Assembly (NCBI GenBank): GCA_900469625.1
Contig: UBXV01000038.1
Coordinates: 62,001 to 126,000, forward strand
Direction of reading: 5' to 3'
Origin: Hyphomicrobiales bacterium
GTDB taxonomy: Bacteria; Pseudomonadota; Alphaproteobacteria; Rhizobiales; Rhizobiaceae
Length of the DNA stretch: 64,000 bases
Shown: in pieces, positions 21,939-30,094 of the stretch
Numbering within the stretch: position 1 is the stretch's first letter
How the letters are laid out: each line of letters begins with the position of its first letter
Translations under genes and position numbers: made by a program
Notes under the pieces: model-generated
Databases searched by the model: none
The model's input: the letters and a program-made list of their open reading frames with translations, nothing else
Told to the model about the DNA's origin: nothing

Positions 21939-22337
21939 CTAGGCGCCGTGATACTGCGCGTCATCGACATGCTCGAGCCAATCGACAGCCTTGCCGTCGA
22001 GCGCCTCCTGAATGGCGAGGTGAGACATGGCTGTATCGGGCGCGGCACCATGCCAGTGCTTTTCGCCCGGAGGAAACCAGACCACGTCTCCTGCCCTTAT
22101 CTCGCGCATCGGCCCGCCCCAGACCTGTGCAAGGCCGCGGCCGGATGTGACCACCAGCGTCTGCCCGAGCGGGTGCGTATGCCACGCGGTGCGCGCCCCT
22201 GGCTCGAACGTCACGTTGACGGCACGCACGCGCGCCGGCTCGGCCGCCTCGATGACGGGATCCTGCCTGACGACCCCGGTAAAATACGCGGCCGGGGGCC
22301 GAGCCGAGGGTCGCGATCCAGCGGGTATGATCTCCAT
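21939..22337 (-). CDS. Cupin-fold protein resembling bacterial hydroxynitrile lyase
   Basis: A 132-residue single-domain cupin. Its metal-site residues are His53 and His55 ([11 protein letters not shown]), Gln59 and His94 (GEKHWHG), and His106 and Gln110 follow in MSHLAIQE. These positions match the manganese ligands and active-site residues known for the cupin hydroxynitrile lyase of Granulicella tundricola, from memory of that family. Proteins of this type are often annotated (R)-mandelonitrile lyase, but the physiological substrate in rhizobia is unknown. GGAGG lies 8 bases upstream of the ATG at 22337. It stands alone, 60 bp after the yhaN-like gene. Confidence 0.82.
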   Translation of the reverse strand: MEIIPAGSRPSARPPAAYFTGVVRQDPVIEAAEPARVRAVNVTFEPGARTAWHTHPLGQTLVVTSGRGLAQVWGGPMREIRAGDVVWFPPGEKHWHGAAPDTAMSHLAIQEALDGKAVDWLEHVDDAQYHGA

Positions 22338-22397
22338 CTGCCGTTCCTCCAGGTCATGGCGATAATTCGCCTGAAACTTATTGCCTGCGTGCGGTCG

Positions 22398-25300
22398 TCA
22401 TAGCCTGTGGATAGTCACCTCAGGGCAAGCCGCCCGAGCAATGTCGCAGAGATGCTCATGGTGAGTGAGATAGATCACCTGACCGACGCGTGCCATCCCC
22501 GCCATCAATTCGAAGGCGCGGCCGGCACGGCCGTCGTCGAAGGTTTCCATGATGTCGTCGGCGATGAAAGGCAGGGTTTCTCGTGCCGCAGCAACCTCGT
22601 GATAACCCGCGATCCGCAGTGACAGATAAAGCTGAAAGCGCGTACCCTTTGAAAGATCGCGCGCCAGCTTCGATCCGCCGCCGGCAGCGTTGGCAATCAG
22701 AAACTCCTGGCCCTTCTCGGGCTGTGCCGACAGGCCGCTATACTCGCCGCCGCTGATCCGGCTGAACGTTTCCGAAGCGCGCCGCATCATGGCGCTGCGA
22801 TGGCGCTCGCGGAAGAGCCGCAGCGCCTGCTCGGCGGCGATCAACCCGGCCCTCAGCCGGAGATAGCCGAGCGCTTTCGCCTCCATTTCCAGCAGCAGCG
22901 TGCGGCGGCGCTGGTCGAGCGCGGCGACAGTGTCGTCGCCGGCGACGCCATCGAGCGCTGCTTCCTTGGTCCGCATATCGGCATGCAGTTCGCTGACGTC
23001 CCGGTCGCTCTCTTCCAGCAGCGCTTCGACGCCAACCAGCGCCTGCCGGAGCGTCTCGTCCTCAAGCGTGGCCAGCAACGCCTCGGCATCCGCGCAACTG
23101 GGGACGCCGAGGCGCAGGACGAGATCAGCCTCCGATTCGGCGATTCGCTGGCGCAACCTCTCCTGTTCGCGGGAGGCGTCCAGTCGCAACCCGGCTTCAT
23201 CCAGGGTCTCGCAGTCGAAGAAATCGAGGATCAGACGTTTGCGGGCGTCGTGCAGGTCCTGCTCGGCCGCCACATCGCGGCTTTCCTCCTCAAGCCGGGC
23301 AAGTTCCTTCAACAGCGCGGTGCGCCGATCCTCCTGTTTTTCAGCTTCGCCGACGCGCGCCTTCATGGCCGCGAAGGTCGAAAGCGGTTCTTCCCCGGAG
23401 GATTCTCCGGCCAGATCCGCGATCGCCGTCTCAAACATCACCTGGTCCTTGCGCATGCCGGCGACGCGGTGGTCGAGGTCCGCCTTGCGCTGCACCAGCT
23501 TGTCGAGCTCCTGCAGGACCGCGAGCATCGGTGAAACCTGATCAGGCAACAGCCGCTCTGGCGAGCCGGCAAGCCAGGTGGTCGACAGCGATTGCTCCCA
23601 CTGCGCCTGCCAGGAGGACAGCGCGTCTTCCGCCAGAAGCAATGCCGACTGACGTTGCTCCACCATATCGCCGGCACGCCGCGCAGCCTCGCGCGCCGCC
23701 TTGCCGGCGGAAAGCGCCGCCTGGACCTGAGCGACAGCGTTTTCCGCGAACGCTATGAGGTCGTCGAACCGCTGCGGCAACTGCGCCGTTACACCAATCT
23801 CGGCCAGTAAACCTTTCAGTACATCGCGTGCTTCGTCCTCGTCGGCCTGGGCGCGATCGAGTTCGAACCGCGTTGCGCGTTGCTGCGCTCGAACGTCAAG
23901 CGCCGAAAGTCGCGCCGTGAGCCATGCCTCAAGCTGCGTTAACTGCCTGACGTTGGGTAATCCACATGCGGCTGCCGCGGCTTCCACCGCGTCCAGAACC
24001 TCCGACATGTCCTTTGTCAGCGCACGCTGCTGCCGCTCCAGCGCATCGATGCGGCCCTTGCGCTCGGCAACCGACACGGCGAGCGCGCGCATGTCGGCAA
24101 CCTTGGCCGCTTCGGCAAGCCGCAACGCCGTCGCATCGTCGTCACGATCCAACGCGTCTTCAAAGAGCGCCGCTGTCGCCGCGTCCAGCCGGACCTTATG
24201 CTGTTCCCAGGCGCGCTGGCGGTGCTGGCGAAGCTCGGCGGATGCGTCGTCGTCGATTGCGCCGCCCGAAGCCGTCAGCTGGGCCAGGCGCGCCTCGTCC
24301 CCAGCCAAGTGCTCGGCCCCGCTGGCAACTCGATCGGCAAGGCGCAAGCGTCTTTCATCCTGCGCCACGAGCTCTCGCCGCCAGATTTCGATCGTGCCAG
24401 CAGCAGGCACCGGCAGACCGGCCAGATCGTCGGTGCTGCCGGTAAAGGGCTGCAGCGTCGCCAGCCTGTCGGCAAGATCCAGATCCAGGCGCATGAGCGA
24501 CTGTCTCGCAGCCTTCAGCCTGAGTGCGCAGTCGTCCTGTCGCAGACGCCGCATTCGCTCGACGAGCGCGCCAGGATCGACATCCGGATCGCCTGCGGCC
24601 GGCAATTGCGACATGGCGGTCGCCGCCTCGCGCTCCAGGCGTTTGGCACCCTCCATCTCCTGTCGAGCGGAGGCCACACGCTCGTTGAGCGCGGAGTGTT
24701 GCCGGGAAAGCTCCTGCAGGCGGGCGCCTGTGGACGTCGTGAGCAGCAGCGATGCCGGATCCCGGTCCACCGGCACGCCCAGCCGGACAAGGCGGGCGGA
24801 AATTTCCGTTGTCGTGCGCGACAGTTCGTCGATCCGGGCCGGCATGTCGCGTGCCGCCGTTATGTAGCGCGCATCGAGCGCCGTCTCCTCAAGCGCGTTC
24901 AAGCGCTCCATCAGCTCGAGGGCCGTCGCGTCGCGCGGCAGATCTTCCAATTCCTGCTGCCGACGACGGCTTTCGTCCGCGAGACGACGCAAACGGGCGG
25001 CTATTTCTATGTCGCGCCGACGCAGCGCGGGCAATTCCGTAGCCCACTCCGACGGAGCACGCGGCAGCGCTGGTGCCCTTGCCAGATCGGCGCGCAAAGC
25101 TTCAAGCCGCCGAAAGAGCGGCAAGGCATCCAACTGGGCCTTCAACCTGTCGCGCTCCACGCGCAGCTCGACGCGACGTGCCATCGACGCATCGTGCCGC
25201 TCGCGCGCGGCAAGCAGCGTCTTGCGCAACGCAGCATATCCGCGGGCATTGACATCCAGGCCGTTGCGCTCGGCCTTCAGCGCGTCGAGTTCCGCCTTGA

Positions 25301-25859
25301 GTTCGGAGAGCTGGTGCTTTCGGGCCTGCGGACGGAAAAAGCCGTCCGCGTCAGCGCGCAACGCAGACAGGACCGCCGCGCTGTCCGGCAGACCGGAACT
25401 GGCGGAAAAAAGCAGCGAGCCGAGTTCCCCCTCGCTCTTCAGGATCGCCTCCCCGCCTTGCTCGATGCTGTCGTCGTCGAGCGAAAACATCATGCGATAG
25501 GTTGCGCGGTCGATCGAGCCGAGCGAGGCGGAAAACAGGTTGTCCGGCAGCGGCTGATCGTCGGCTCCCACCAGCGTATTTGCCTTGCGTTTTATCCGGT
25601 AGGCGCGATGGGTGCGTCCTGCAGCCTCCAGTGTGCCGCCGACCCGCATGGTCTGGTAGGGATGCAGAAAGCCATAGCCGCTGTAATGCTCGATGCCGAA
25701 GAGCAGATCCAGGAAGCCGGAAAACAGCGTCGACTTGCCGGCCTCATTGGGGCCGTAGACGATATGCAGGTCGGGGCTGCCCGGCGTCTGCGGACCGAAA
25801 TCGAGGCGGCGCTCGGTAAACTTGCCGTACCGCACCAGATCGAGTTCGCGCAACCGCAT
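22398..25859 (-). CDS. YhaN-family SMC-like AAA ATPase
   Basis: A 1153-residue ATPase of the SbcC/Rad50-like YhaN family. The N-terminal MRLRELDLVRYGKFTERRLDF leads to the Walker A motif GPNEAGKST at residues 36-44. A long, mostly helical coiled-coil region occupies residues 170-980. The C-terminal head has the signature-like DLSKGTRFQLYLSLR, Walker B PFIADDIMETFDD and the H-loop YLTHHEHL. No zinc-hook CXXC is evident between the coiled coils. Its start shares a base with the stop of the upstream metallophosphoesterase gene, so the two are coupled, like sbcD-sbcC. Partner to that nuclease in DNA end processing is the likely role. Confidence 0.88.
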   Translation of the reverse strand: MRLRELDLVRYGKFTERRLDFGPQTPGSPDLHIVYGPNEAGKSTLFSGFLDLLFGIEHYSGYGFLHPYQTMRVGGTLEAAGRTHRAYRIKRKANTLVGADDQPLPDNLFSASLGSIDRATYRMMFSLDDDSIEQGGEAILKSEGELGSLLFSASSGLPDSAAVLSALRADADGFFRPQARKHQLSELKAELDALKAERNGLDVNARGYAALRKTLLAARERHDASMARRVELRVERDRLKAQLDALPLFRRLEALRADLARAPALPRAPSEWATELPALRRRDIEIAARLRRLADESRRRQQELEDLPRDATALELMERLNALEETALDARYITAARDMPARIDELSRTTTEISARLVRLGVPVDRDPASLLLTTSTGARLQELSRQHSALNERVASARQEMEGAKRLEREAATAMSQLPAAGDPDVDPGALVERMRRLRQDDCALRLKAARQSLMRLDLDLADRLATLQPFTGSTDDLAGLPVPAAGTIEIWRRELVAQDERRLRLADRVASGAEHLAGDEARLAQLTASGGAIDDDASAELRQHRQRAWEQHKVRLDAATAALFEDALDRDDDATALRLAEAAKVADMRALAVSVAERKGRIDALERQQRALTKDMSEVLDAVEAAAAACGLPNVRQLTQLEAWLTARLSALDVRAQQRATRFELDRAQADEDEARDVLKGLLAEIGVTAQLPQRFDDLIAFAENAVAQVQAALSAGKAAREAARRAGDMVEQRQSALLLAEDALSSWQAQWEQSLSTTWLAGSPERLLPDQVSPMLAVLQELDKLVQRKADLDHRVAGMRKDQVMFETAIADLAGESSGEEPLSTFAAMKARVGEAEKQEDRRTALLKELARLEEESRDVAAEQDLHDARKRLILDFFDCETLDEAGLRLDASREQERLRQRIAESEADLVLRLGVPSCADAEALLATLEDETLRQALVGVEALLEESDRDVSELHADMRTKEAALDGVAGDDTVAALDQRRRTLLLEMEAKALGYLRLRAGLIAAEQALRLFRERHRSAMMRRASETFSRISGGEYSGLSAQPEKGQEFLIANAAGGGSKLARDLSKGTRFQLYLSLRIAGYHEVAAARETLPFIADDIMETFDDGRAGRAFELMAGMARVGQVIYLTHHEHLCDIARAACPEVTIHRL

Positions 25860-27133
25860 CAGCGTGCCCCCACGCTGGCGCAGCCGTGGAGATGCGCGAG
25901 CACCTCAGCCGCCCCGGATACCCCGGCATCGAACGCGAGTTTTTCGACCGCAGCCTCATCCGGCGCAAGGGTCTGGCGCAGCTCCGGAGGCAGTTGCTGC
26001 AGCAACTCCTCCAATGCGGCGCGAACTTCCTGTCGAAAGCCATGCGCCGGCACCACATCGCTTGAAACCAACGCCGCCAATTCGTCGACCGGATCGGCCA
26101 TCGCCGTCGAGCTTTCGGCGTCGGGACTGCGGCAATCGAGCTCGATCTTCTCGACCCAGCAGCCGCCTATGCCGGCCGCCACATTGTCGATCTCGGCTTG
26201 CAGCAGATCGCCATCGCGGCGCAGGCGCCAGGCAAGAGGCGTCGCTCCGCTCACGGTCAGGCGCAGGATGACATTGTCGGCGACCGTCTCTCGAGACCGC
26301 TGGAAAGCACGCGCAACCACATCAAGCATGGCGCTCCACTCAGAAACCCCGGTGAGGTCGAGGTTCATGCGCGCGAAGGTGGCTAGGCCAATCGGTCGCT
26401 CCTCGATCGAAAGGCGTCCTTCGTCGTTCACCGTCACGAGCGTTACGCCCTTGGCTCCAGCTTCGTTGATGTCGCGTCCCTGTGGCATGCCTGGCATGAC
26501 GACAAAGGGCTCGCTGGCATGGACCTGACGCTGATGGACATGGCCAAGCGCCCAGTAGTCGAACCCGTGCGCCTGCAGATCGGCCACGCTGCAGGGAGCA
26601 TAGAGATCATGGCCGGCAGCGCCGGCAAGGCTCGTATGCAGCATGCCGATGTTTATGGCCCCGGCTGCCGGCGGCTGAAAGGACGGCAGCAGGCTTTCGG
26701 CCGCGTGCGGGTTGGCAAAACTCATGCCGTGAACATAGACGTCGCGGCCGCTCTCCAGCGTCTTTGCCAGAACCGCCTTGCTGCGTCCCTTGAAGACATG
26801 CACCGACGGCGGCAACGTCAATTCATTGGTCACCTGCGATTGCGCATCGTGATTGCCGCGAATGATGAAGACGCGGATGCCCGCCTCATCCAGGCGGCGC
26901 AGTTCGCCGGCCAGGAACAGTGCCGTGTTCATCGACGTCTGATTGCCGTCATAGAGGTCACCAGCGATCAGCAGGGCGTCGACCTCCTCGGCAAGGCAGA
27001 GGTCGACGATCCGCACAAGCGCTTGCCGGGTCGCGCCGCGCACGATGTCGGCGAGATCCGTGTTTCGAAGCGCCAGGCTGCGCAGGGGGGAATCAAGATG
27101 AAGATCGGCGGTGTGAACGAAGCGGAAAGGCAT
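25859..27133 (-). CDS. YhaO-family DNA repair metallophosphoesterase
   Basis: A 424-residue calcineurin-like phosphoesterase related to SbcD/Mre11 and Bacillus YhaO. Starting MPFRFVHTADLHLDSPL, it shows the DLHLD, GDLYDGN, RGNHDA and GHVHQRQ metal-binding motifs. The C-terminal 130 residues, rich in Leu and Glu, are probably the ATPase-binding cap. The ATG at 27133 is preferred because it begins directly before the first metal motif; an in-frame extension to 27214 is Cys-rich and has no family resemblance. It is the first gene of a two-gene operon with the YhaN-like ATPase. Confidence 0.88.
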   Translation of the reverse strand: MPFRFVHTADLHLDSPLRSLALRNTDLADIVRGATRQALVRIVDLCLAEEVDALLIAGDLYDGNQTSMNTALFLAGELRRLDEAGIRVFIIRGNHDAQSQVTNELTLPPSVHVFKGRSKAVLAKTLESGRDVYVHGMSFANPHAAESLLPSFQPPAAGAINIGMLHTSLAGAAGHDLYAPCSVADLQAHGFDYWALGHVHQRQVHASEPFVVMPGMPQGRDINEAGAKGVTLVTVNDEGRLSIEERPIGLATFARMNLDLTGVSEWSAMLDVVARAFQRSRETVADNVILRLTVSGATPLAWRLRRDGDLLQAEIDNVAAGIGGCWVEKIELDCRSPDAESSTAMADPVDELAALVSSDVVPAHGFRQEVRAALEELLQQLPPELRQTLAPDEAAVEKLAFDAGVSGAAEVLAHLHGCASVGAR

Positions 27134-27509
27134 GGGCGACCATGGCCCGCTGGCGCCACGTCCGTCAATGCTGCCGATTGCGTCATCCACGCACACACAG
27201 CAGTCACTAACCACGCGTTCAGGTCTGGCAAGTAAAGCGCTGACTGATACATGAAGCCCGCAGATTCGACATGAGATGCTGCACCGCCAAAATGCGAAAT
27301 CTTACGTGCAAATATCAGATTATACTCACTTTAATCGATTAGCGCTTTTGTAAGAACTTGTTGGCTAGGGTCCGCGCGGCTGCACTTTGCGTGCCGCCAA
27401 GCACAGGAATGACTCCCTGCTTCGGCATCCGCTCCGTCATGACGATCAAGAGCCGGAACGACTTATTCATGCACAAGCTTTTGCGGACGCCGTTTTTCCG
27501 GAGTTATTC
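27134..27509. other. Divergent region between yhaO-like gene and chemoreceptor gene
   Basis: This 376-bp stretch separates two divergent genes and should hold both promoters. An AT-rich island around 27290-27350 includes TTATACT, a possible -10 for the plus-strand chemoreceptor gene, but no well-spaced -35 was found. No coding region is supported. Confidence 0.35.
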
Positions 27510-29348
27510 ATGTCGCGCCTAAAGATATCACACACCCTTATTGCCCTTTTCCTGATGGTCGGTCTCATCGTCACCGTGCTCGCGGTCGCCTCCCTCGGCG
27601 GCATCAAGATGATGAACGAGCGCAACAACGAGATCGCCACCACATGGTTGCCGCGTGTCTCTCTCTCGCGCGCCCTTGAAACGCAGCTTTCCGACACACG
27701 CATGGCGTTTGCCCGGCATCTCATCTCCCTGACGCCGTTCGAGAAGAAGGCGGCCGAAAAGGTTATCGGCGAAACCGTGAGCGGCTTCGGCAAGCTTTCC
27801 GACGAATATGCGGCCCTGATGGTGACCGATGCCGACAAAGCCGCGCTGGAAAAGGTCAAGGGCGCCTACGAGGCCTACCTCTCGGTCTCCGCCGGCATGG
27901 TCAAGCTCTCCAACAATCTCGAAAATATGAAGGCGCAGAGCGTATTCAAGGTCGAGATGCGCGAAACGGAACAGCAGGTCGATCAGGCGATCAAGGAAAT
28001 GCGCGCCCTCAACCTCGCAGGCGCCGATGCTGCCGTTGCCGCCAGCTCGGCGACTCACGACCAGATCCGAATGATCGAAATCGCCGTGATCGCCGTTGCC
28101 GCCCTGATCGTGCTCGGCGCGATCTTCTATGCGATCCGCGGTATCGCCCGGCCGATCCAGATCATCACCCGCTCGATGGCAGGCCTTGCAAACGGCGACA
28201 CCGCCACCGCCATTCCCTATGGTGCGCGCAAGGATGAGATTGGCGAGATGGCCCGTGCCGTCGAGGTGTTCCGCGAGGCGGCCATCTCCAATCTGCAGCT
28301 CGAGGAAGATGCCAAGGTGCAGCGTTCGCAGGCAGAAGCCGAGCGTCGCCGCGTGACCGAAGACGCCGAGGCCGCCGCCCAGCATCGCCTGCAGGAAGCC
28401 ACCGCTGGCCTTGCAACCGGTCTTCGCCGCCTTGCGGCCGGCGACCTCGCATTCCAGCTCAACGAGCCCTTCGCGCCGGATTTCGAACAGCTCCGCCATG
28501 ACCTCAACCAGGCTGTCGCGCAACTCGCCGACACGCTGGCAGCCGTATCGTCGAGCTCGGGCAGCATCGACAGCGGAGCGCGCGAAGTCAGCCAGAGCGC
28601 CGACGACCTGTCGCGCCGCACGGAACAGCAGGCCGCATCGCTCGAGGAAACGGCCGCCGCGCTCGATGAGATCACGGTCAATGTCGGCAGCTCCTCCAAG
28701 CGGACCAACGAAGCCCGCGCCATCGCCAGCCAGGCAAACGAAAGCGCCCACAAGTCGGGCGCCATCGTCTCCGGCGCCATCGACGCCATGGGTCGCATCG
28801 AGCATTCGTCGAGCCAGATTTCCAATATCATCGGCGTCATCGACGAAATCGCGTTCCAGACCAACCTTCTGGCGTTGAATGCAGGCGTCGAGGCCGCGCG
28901 CGCTGGCGATGCCGGCAAGGGCTTTGCGGTCGTCGCCCAGGAAGTGCGCGAACTGGCGCAGCGCTCGGCCAATGCTGCCAAGGAGATCAAGGACCTGATC
29001 CGCAATTCGGCCGTCGAGGTGCAGAGCGGCGTCAAGCTCGTTCGCGAAACTGGCGAAGCGCTGCGCACCATCGAAGGCTTCATCGTGACGATCAACCAGC
29101 ACATGGATGCTATCGCCGTATCCGCGCAGGAACAGTCCGCCGGTCTTTCGGAGGTCAACACCGCCGTCAACCAGATGGACCATGTGACCCAGCAGAACGC
29201 GGCCATGGTCGAAGAGGCAAACGCGGCAAGCGCGACGCTCGCACAGGAAGCAGGACGTCTACGCGAACTGATCGCCCGCTTCACTTTGGCCGAGGCTTCC
29301 GGTTACGGCCACAAGACTTCGGCCGGATCATCGCGCTGGGCGGCATAG
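27510..29348 (+). CDS. Methyl-accepting chemotaxis protein
   Basis: A 612-residue transmembrane chemoreceptor. Segments in order: TM1 at about residues 8-31, a periplasmic four-helix sensor domain to about 187, TM2 at 188-210 (EIAVIAVAALIVLGAIFYAI), HAMP after that, a second HAMP-like segment (GLRRLAAGDLAFQL) near 300-350, and the signalling domain. The conserved hairpin tip EIAFQTNLLALNAGVEAARAG is near residue 446 and contacts CheA/CheW. There is no C-terminal CheR-binding pentapeptide. GGAG lies seven bases before the ATG at 27510. The ligand is not predictable, and no che genes are adjacent. Confidence 0.95.
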   Translation: MSRLKISHTLIALFLMVGLIVTVLAVASLGGIKMMNERNNEIATTWLPRVSLSRALETQLSDTRMAFARHLISLTPFEKKAAEKVIGETVSGFGKLSDEYAALMVTDADKAALEKVKGAYEAYLSVSAGMVKLSNNLENMKAQSVFKVEMRETEQQVDQAIKEMRALNLAGADAAVAASSATHDQIRMIEIAVIAVAALIVLGAIFYAIRGIARPIQIITRSMAGLANGDTATAIPYGARKDEIGEMARAVEVFREAAISNLQLEEDAKVQRSQAEAERRRVTEDAEAAAQHRLQEATAGLATGLRRLAAGDLAFQLNEPFAPDFEQLRHDLNQAVAQLADTLAAVSSSSGSIDSGAREVSQSADDLSRRTEQQAASLEETAAALDEITVNVGSSSKRTNEARAIASQANESAHKSGAIVSGAIDAMGRIEHSSSQISNIIGVIDEIAFQTNLLALNAGVEAARAGDAGKGFAVVAQEVRELAQRSANAAKEIKDLIRNSAVEVQSGVKLVRETGEALRTIEGFIVTINQHMDAIAVSAQEQSAGLSEVNTAVNQMDHVTQQNAAMVEEANAASATLAQEAGRLRELIARFTLAEASGYGHKTSAGSSRWAA

Positions 29349-29381
29349 TCCGAACGGGCTAATTTCTTCCGCTTGCAAGTC

Positions 29382-29412
29382 AAACGGCCCCCGGAAACGG
29401 GGGCCGTTTCTT
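29382..29412 (+). terminator. Intrinsic terminator of the chemoreceptor gene
   Basis: AAACGGCCCCCG and CGGGGGCCGTTT form a 12-bp stem with a GAAA-type loop, followed by TTTCTTG, 35 bp after the stop codon. Confidence 0.85.
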
Positions 29413-29525
29413 GTCTGTAGGAGCCGTTACCGTGAAACGGCAGAGGTTTTAGTCGACAAATGTAGCAATTGTAACTATCAATAATGTTGCTGCCATTTCA
29501 CATGGCACCTCACAAATTTCCAACG

Positions 29526-30005
29526 ATGATCATGAAGAAGACATTTGAAGTTTCCGACAGGCTGTTTGAGCTTTACCACCGCGTCCATCGGCTGGTGAAC
29601 GAGTCCATGACGGAGGAAGGCGTTTCGCTGGCGCGCAGCAAATTCCTGTTCTTCCTGAGCAAGCTCGGCCCTTGTCGCTCAACGGATATCGCCTGCGCAT
29701 TGAACTTTGCGCCACGAACCGTCACCGAAGCGATCGATGGCCTGGAGCGCGACCGGCTGGTGACGCGCAAGCCGGACCCCGAGGACCGTCGCGCCAAGAT
29801 CGTCTCGATCACCGATACCGGCCGCGTCATACTGGAGGCCGCCGAACATCCGCGCAAGCAGCTGATCGAGGAGATCTTCTCCGCGCTGGACGATAAGGAG
29901 CTGGATCAGCTCTTCGATATCGTCGGCAAGCTGGTGGACAGGACCGACGAGATCCGCAAGCGCAAGGACGAGGCGGAAGCCGCGCAGATCGCGGTAGCAC
30001 GCTAG
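29526..30005 (+). CDS. MarR-family transcriptional regulator
   Basis: A winged-helix regulator of about 159 residues. After a dimerisation helix (VSDRLFELYHRVHRLVNESM), the DNA-binding domain contains CRSTDIACALNFAPRTVTEAIDGLERDRLVTRKPDPEDRRAKIVSITDTG, with the typical DRR wing. The C-terminal helix completes dimerisation. The start is uncertain: ATG codons occur at 29484, 29502, 29526 and 29532 and none has a good ribosome binding site. 29526 is chosen as close to the conserved dimerisation helix. It lies between the chemoreceptor gene and a convergent secreted-protein gene, so its targets are not obvious. Confidence 0.85.
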   Translation: MIMKKTFEVSDRLFELYHRVHRLVNESMTEEGVSLARSKFLFFLSKLGPCRSTDIACALNFAPRTVTEAIDGLERDRLVTRKPDPEDRRAKIVSITDTGRVILEAAEHPRKQLIEEIFSALDDKELDQLFDIVGKLVDRTDEIRKRKDEAEAAQIAVAR

Positions 30006-30040
30006 GCGCATTCTTCCCCATTAGAGCTGTCCGGAACAGA

Positions 30041-30079
30041 AAGAGGCCGGGACGTCATGTCCCGGCCTCTTCCGTTTTT
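30041..30079. terminator. Bidirectional intrinsic terminator
   Basis: A perfect 13-bp stem (AAGAGGCCGGGAC / GTCCCGGCCTCTT) with a five-base loop lies between the convergent marR and esterase-like genes. T-rich sequence follows on the plus strand (TCCGTTTTT) and a weaker one on the minus strand. Confidence 0.85.
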
Positions 30080-30094
30080 CTCCTGGCCAGACGC

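Noticed and set aside
29460-29500. Weak palindrome around TAGCAATTGTAACTA upstream of the MarR gene at 29526
   Set aside because: Only the outer TAG/CTA and two more positions match; not convincing as an operator.
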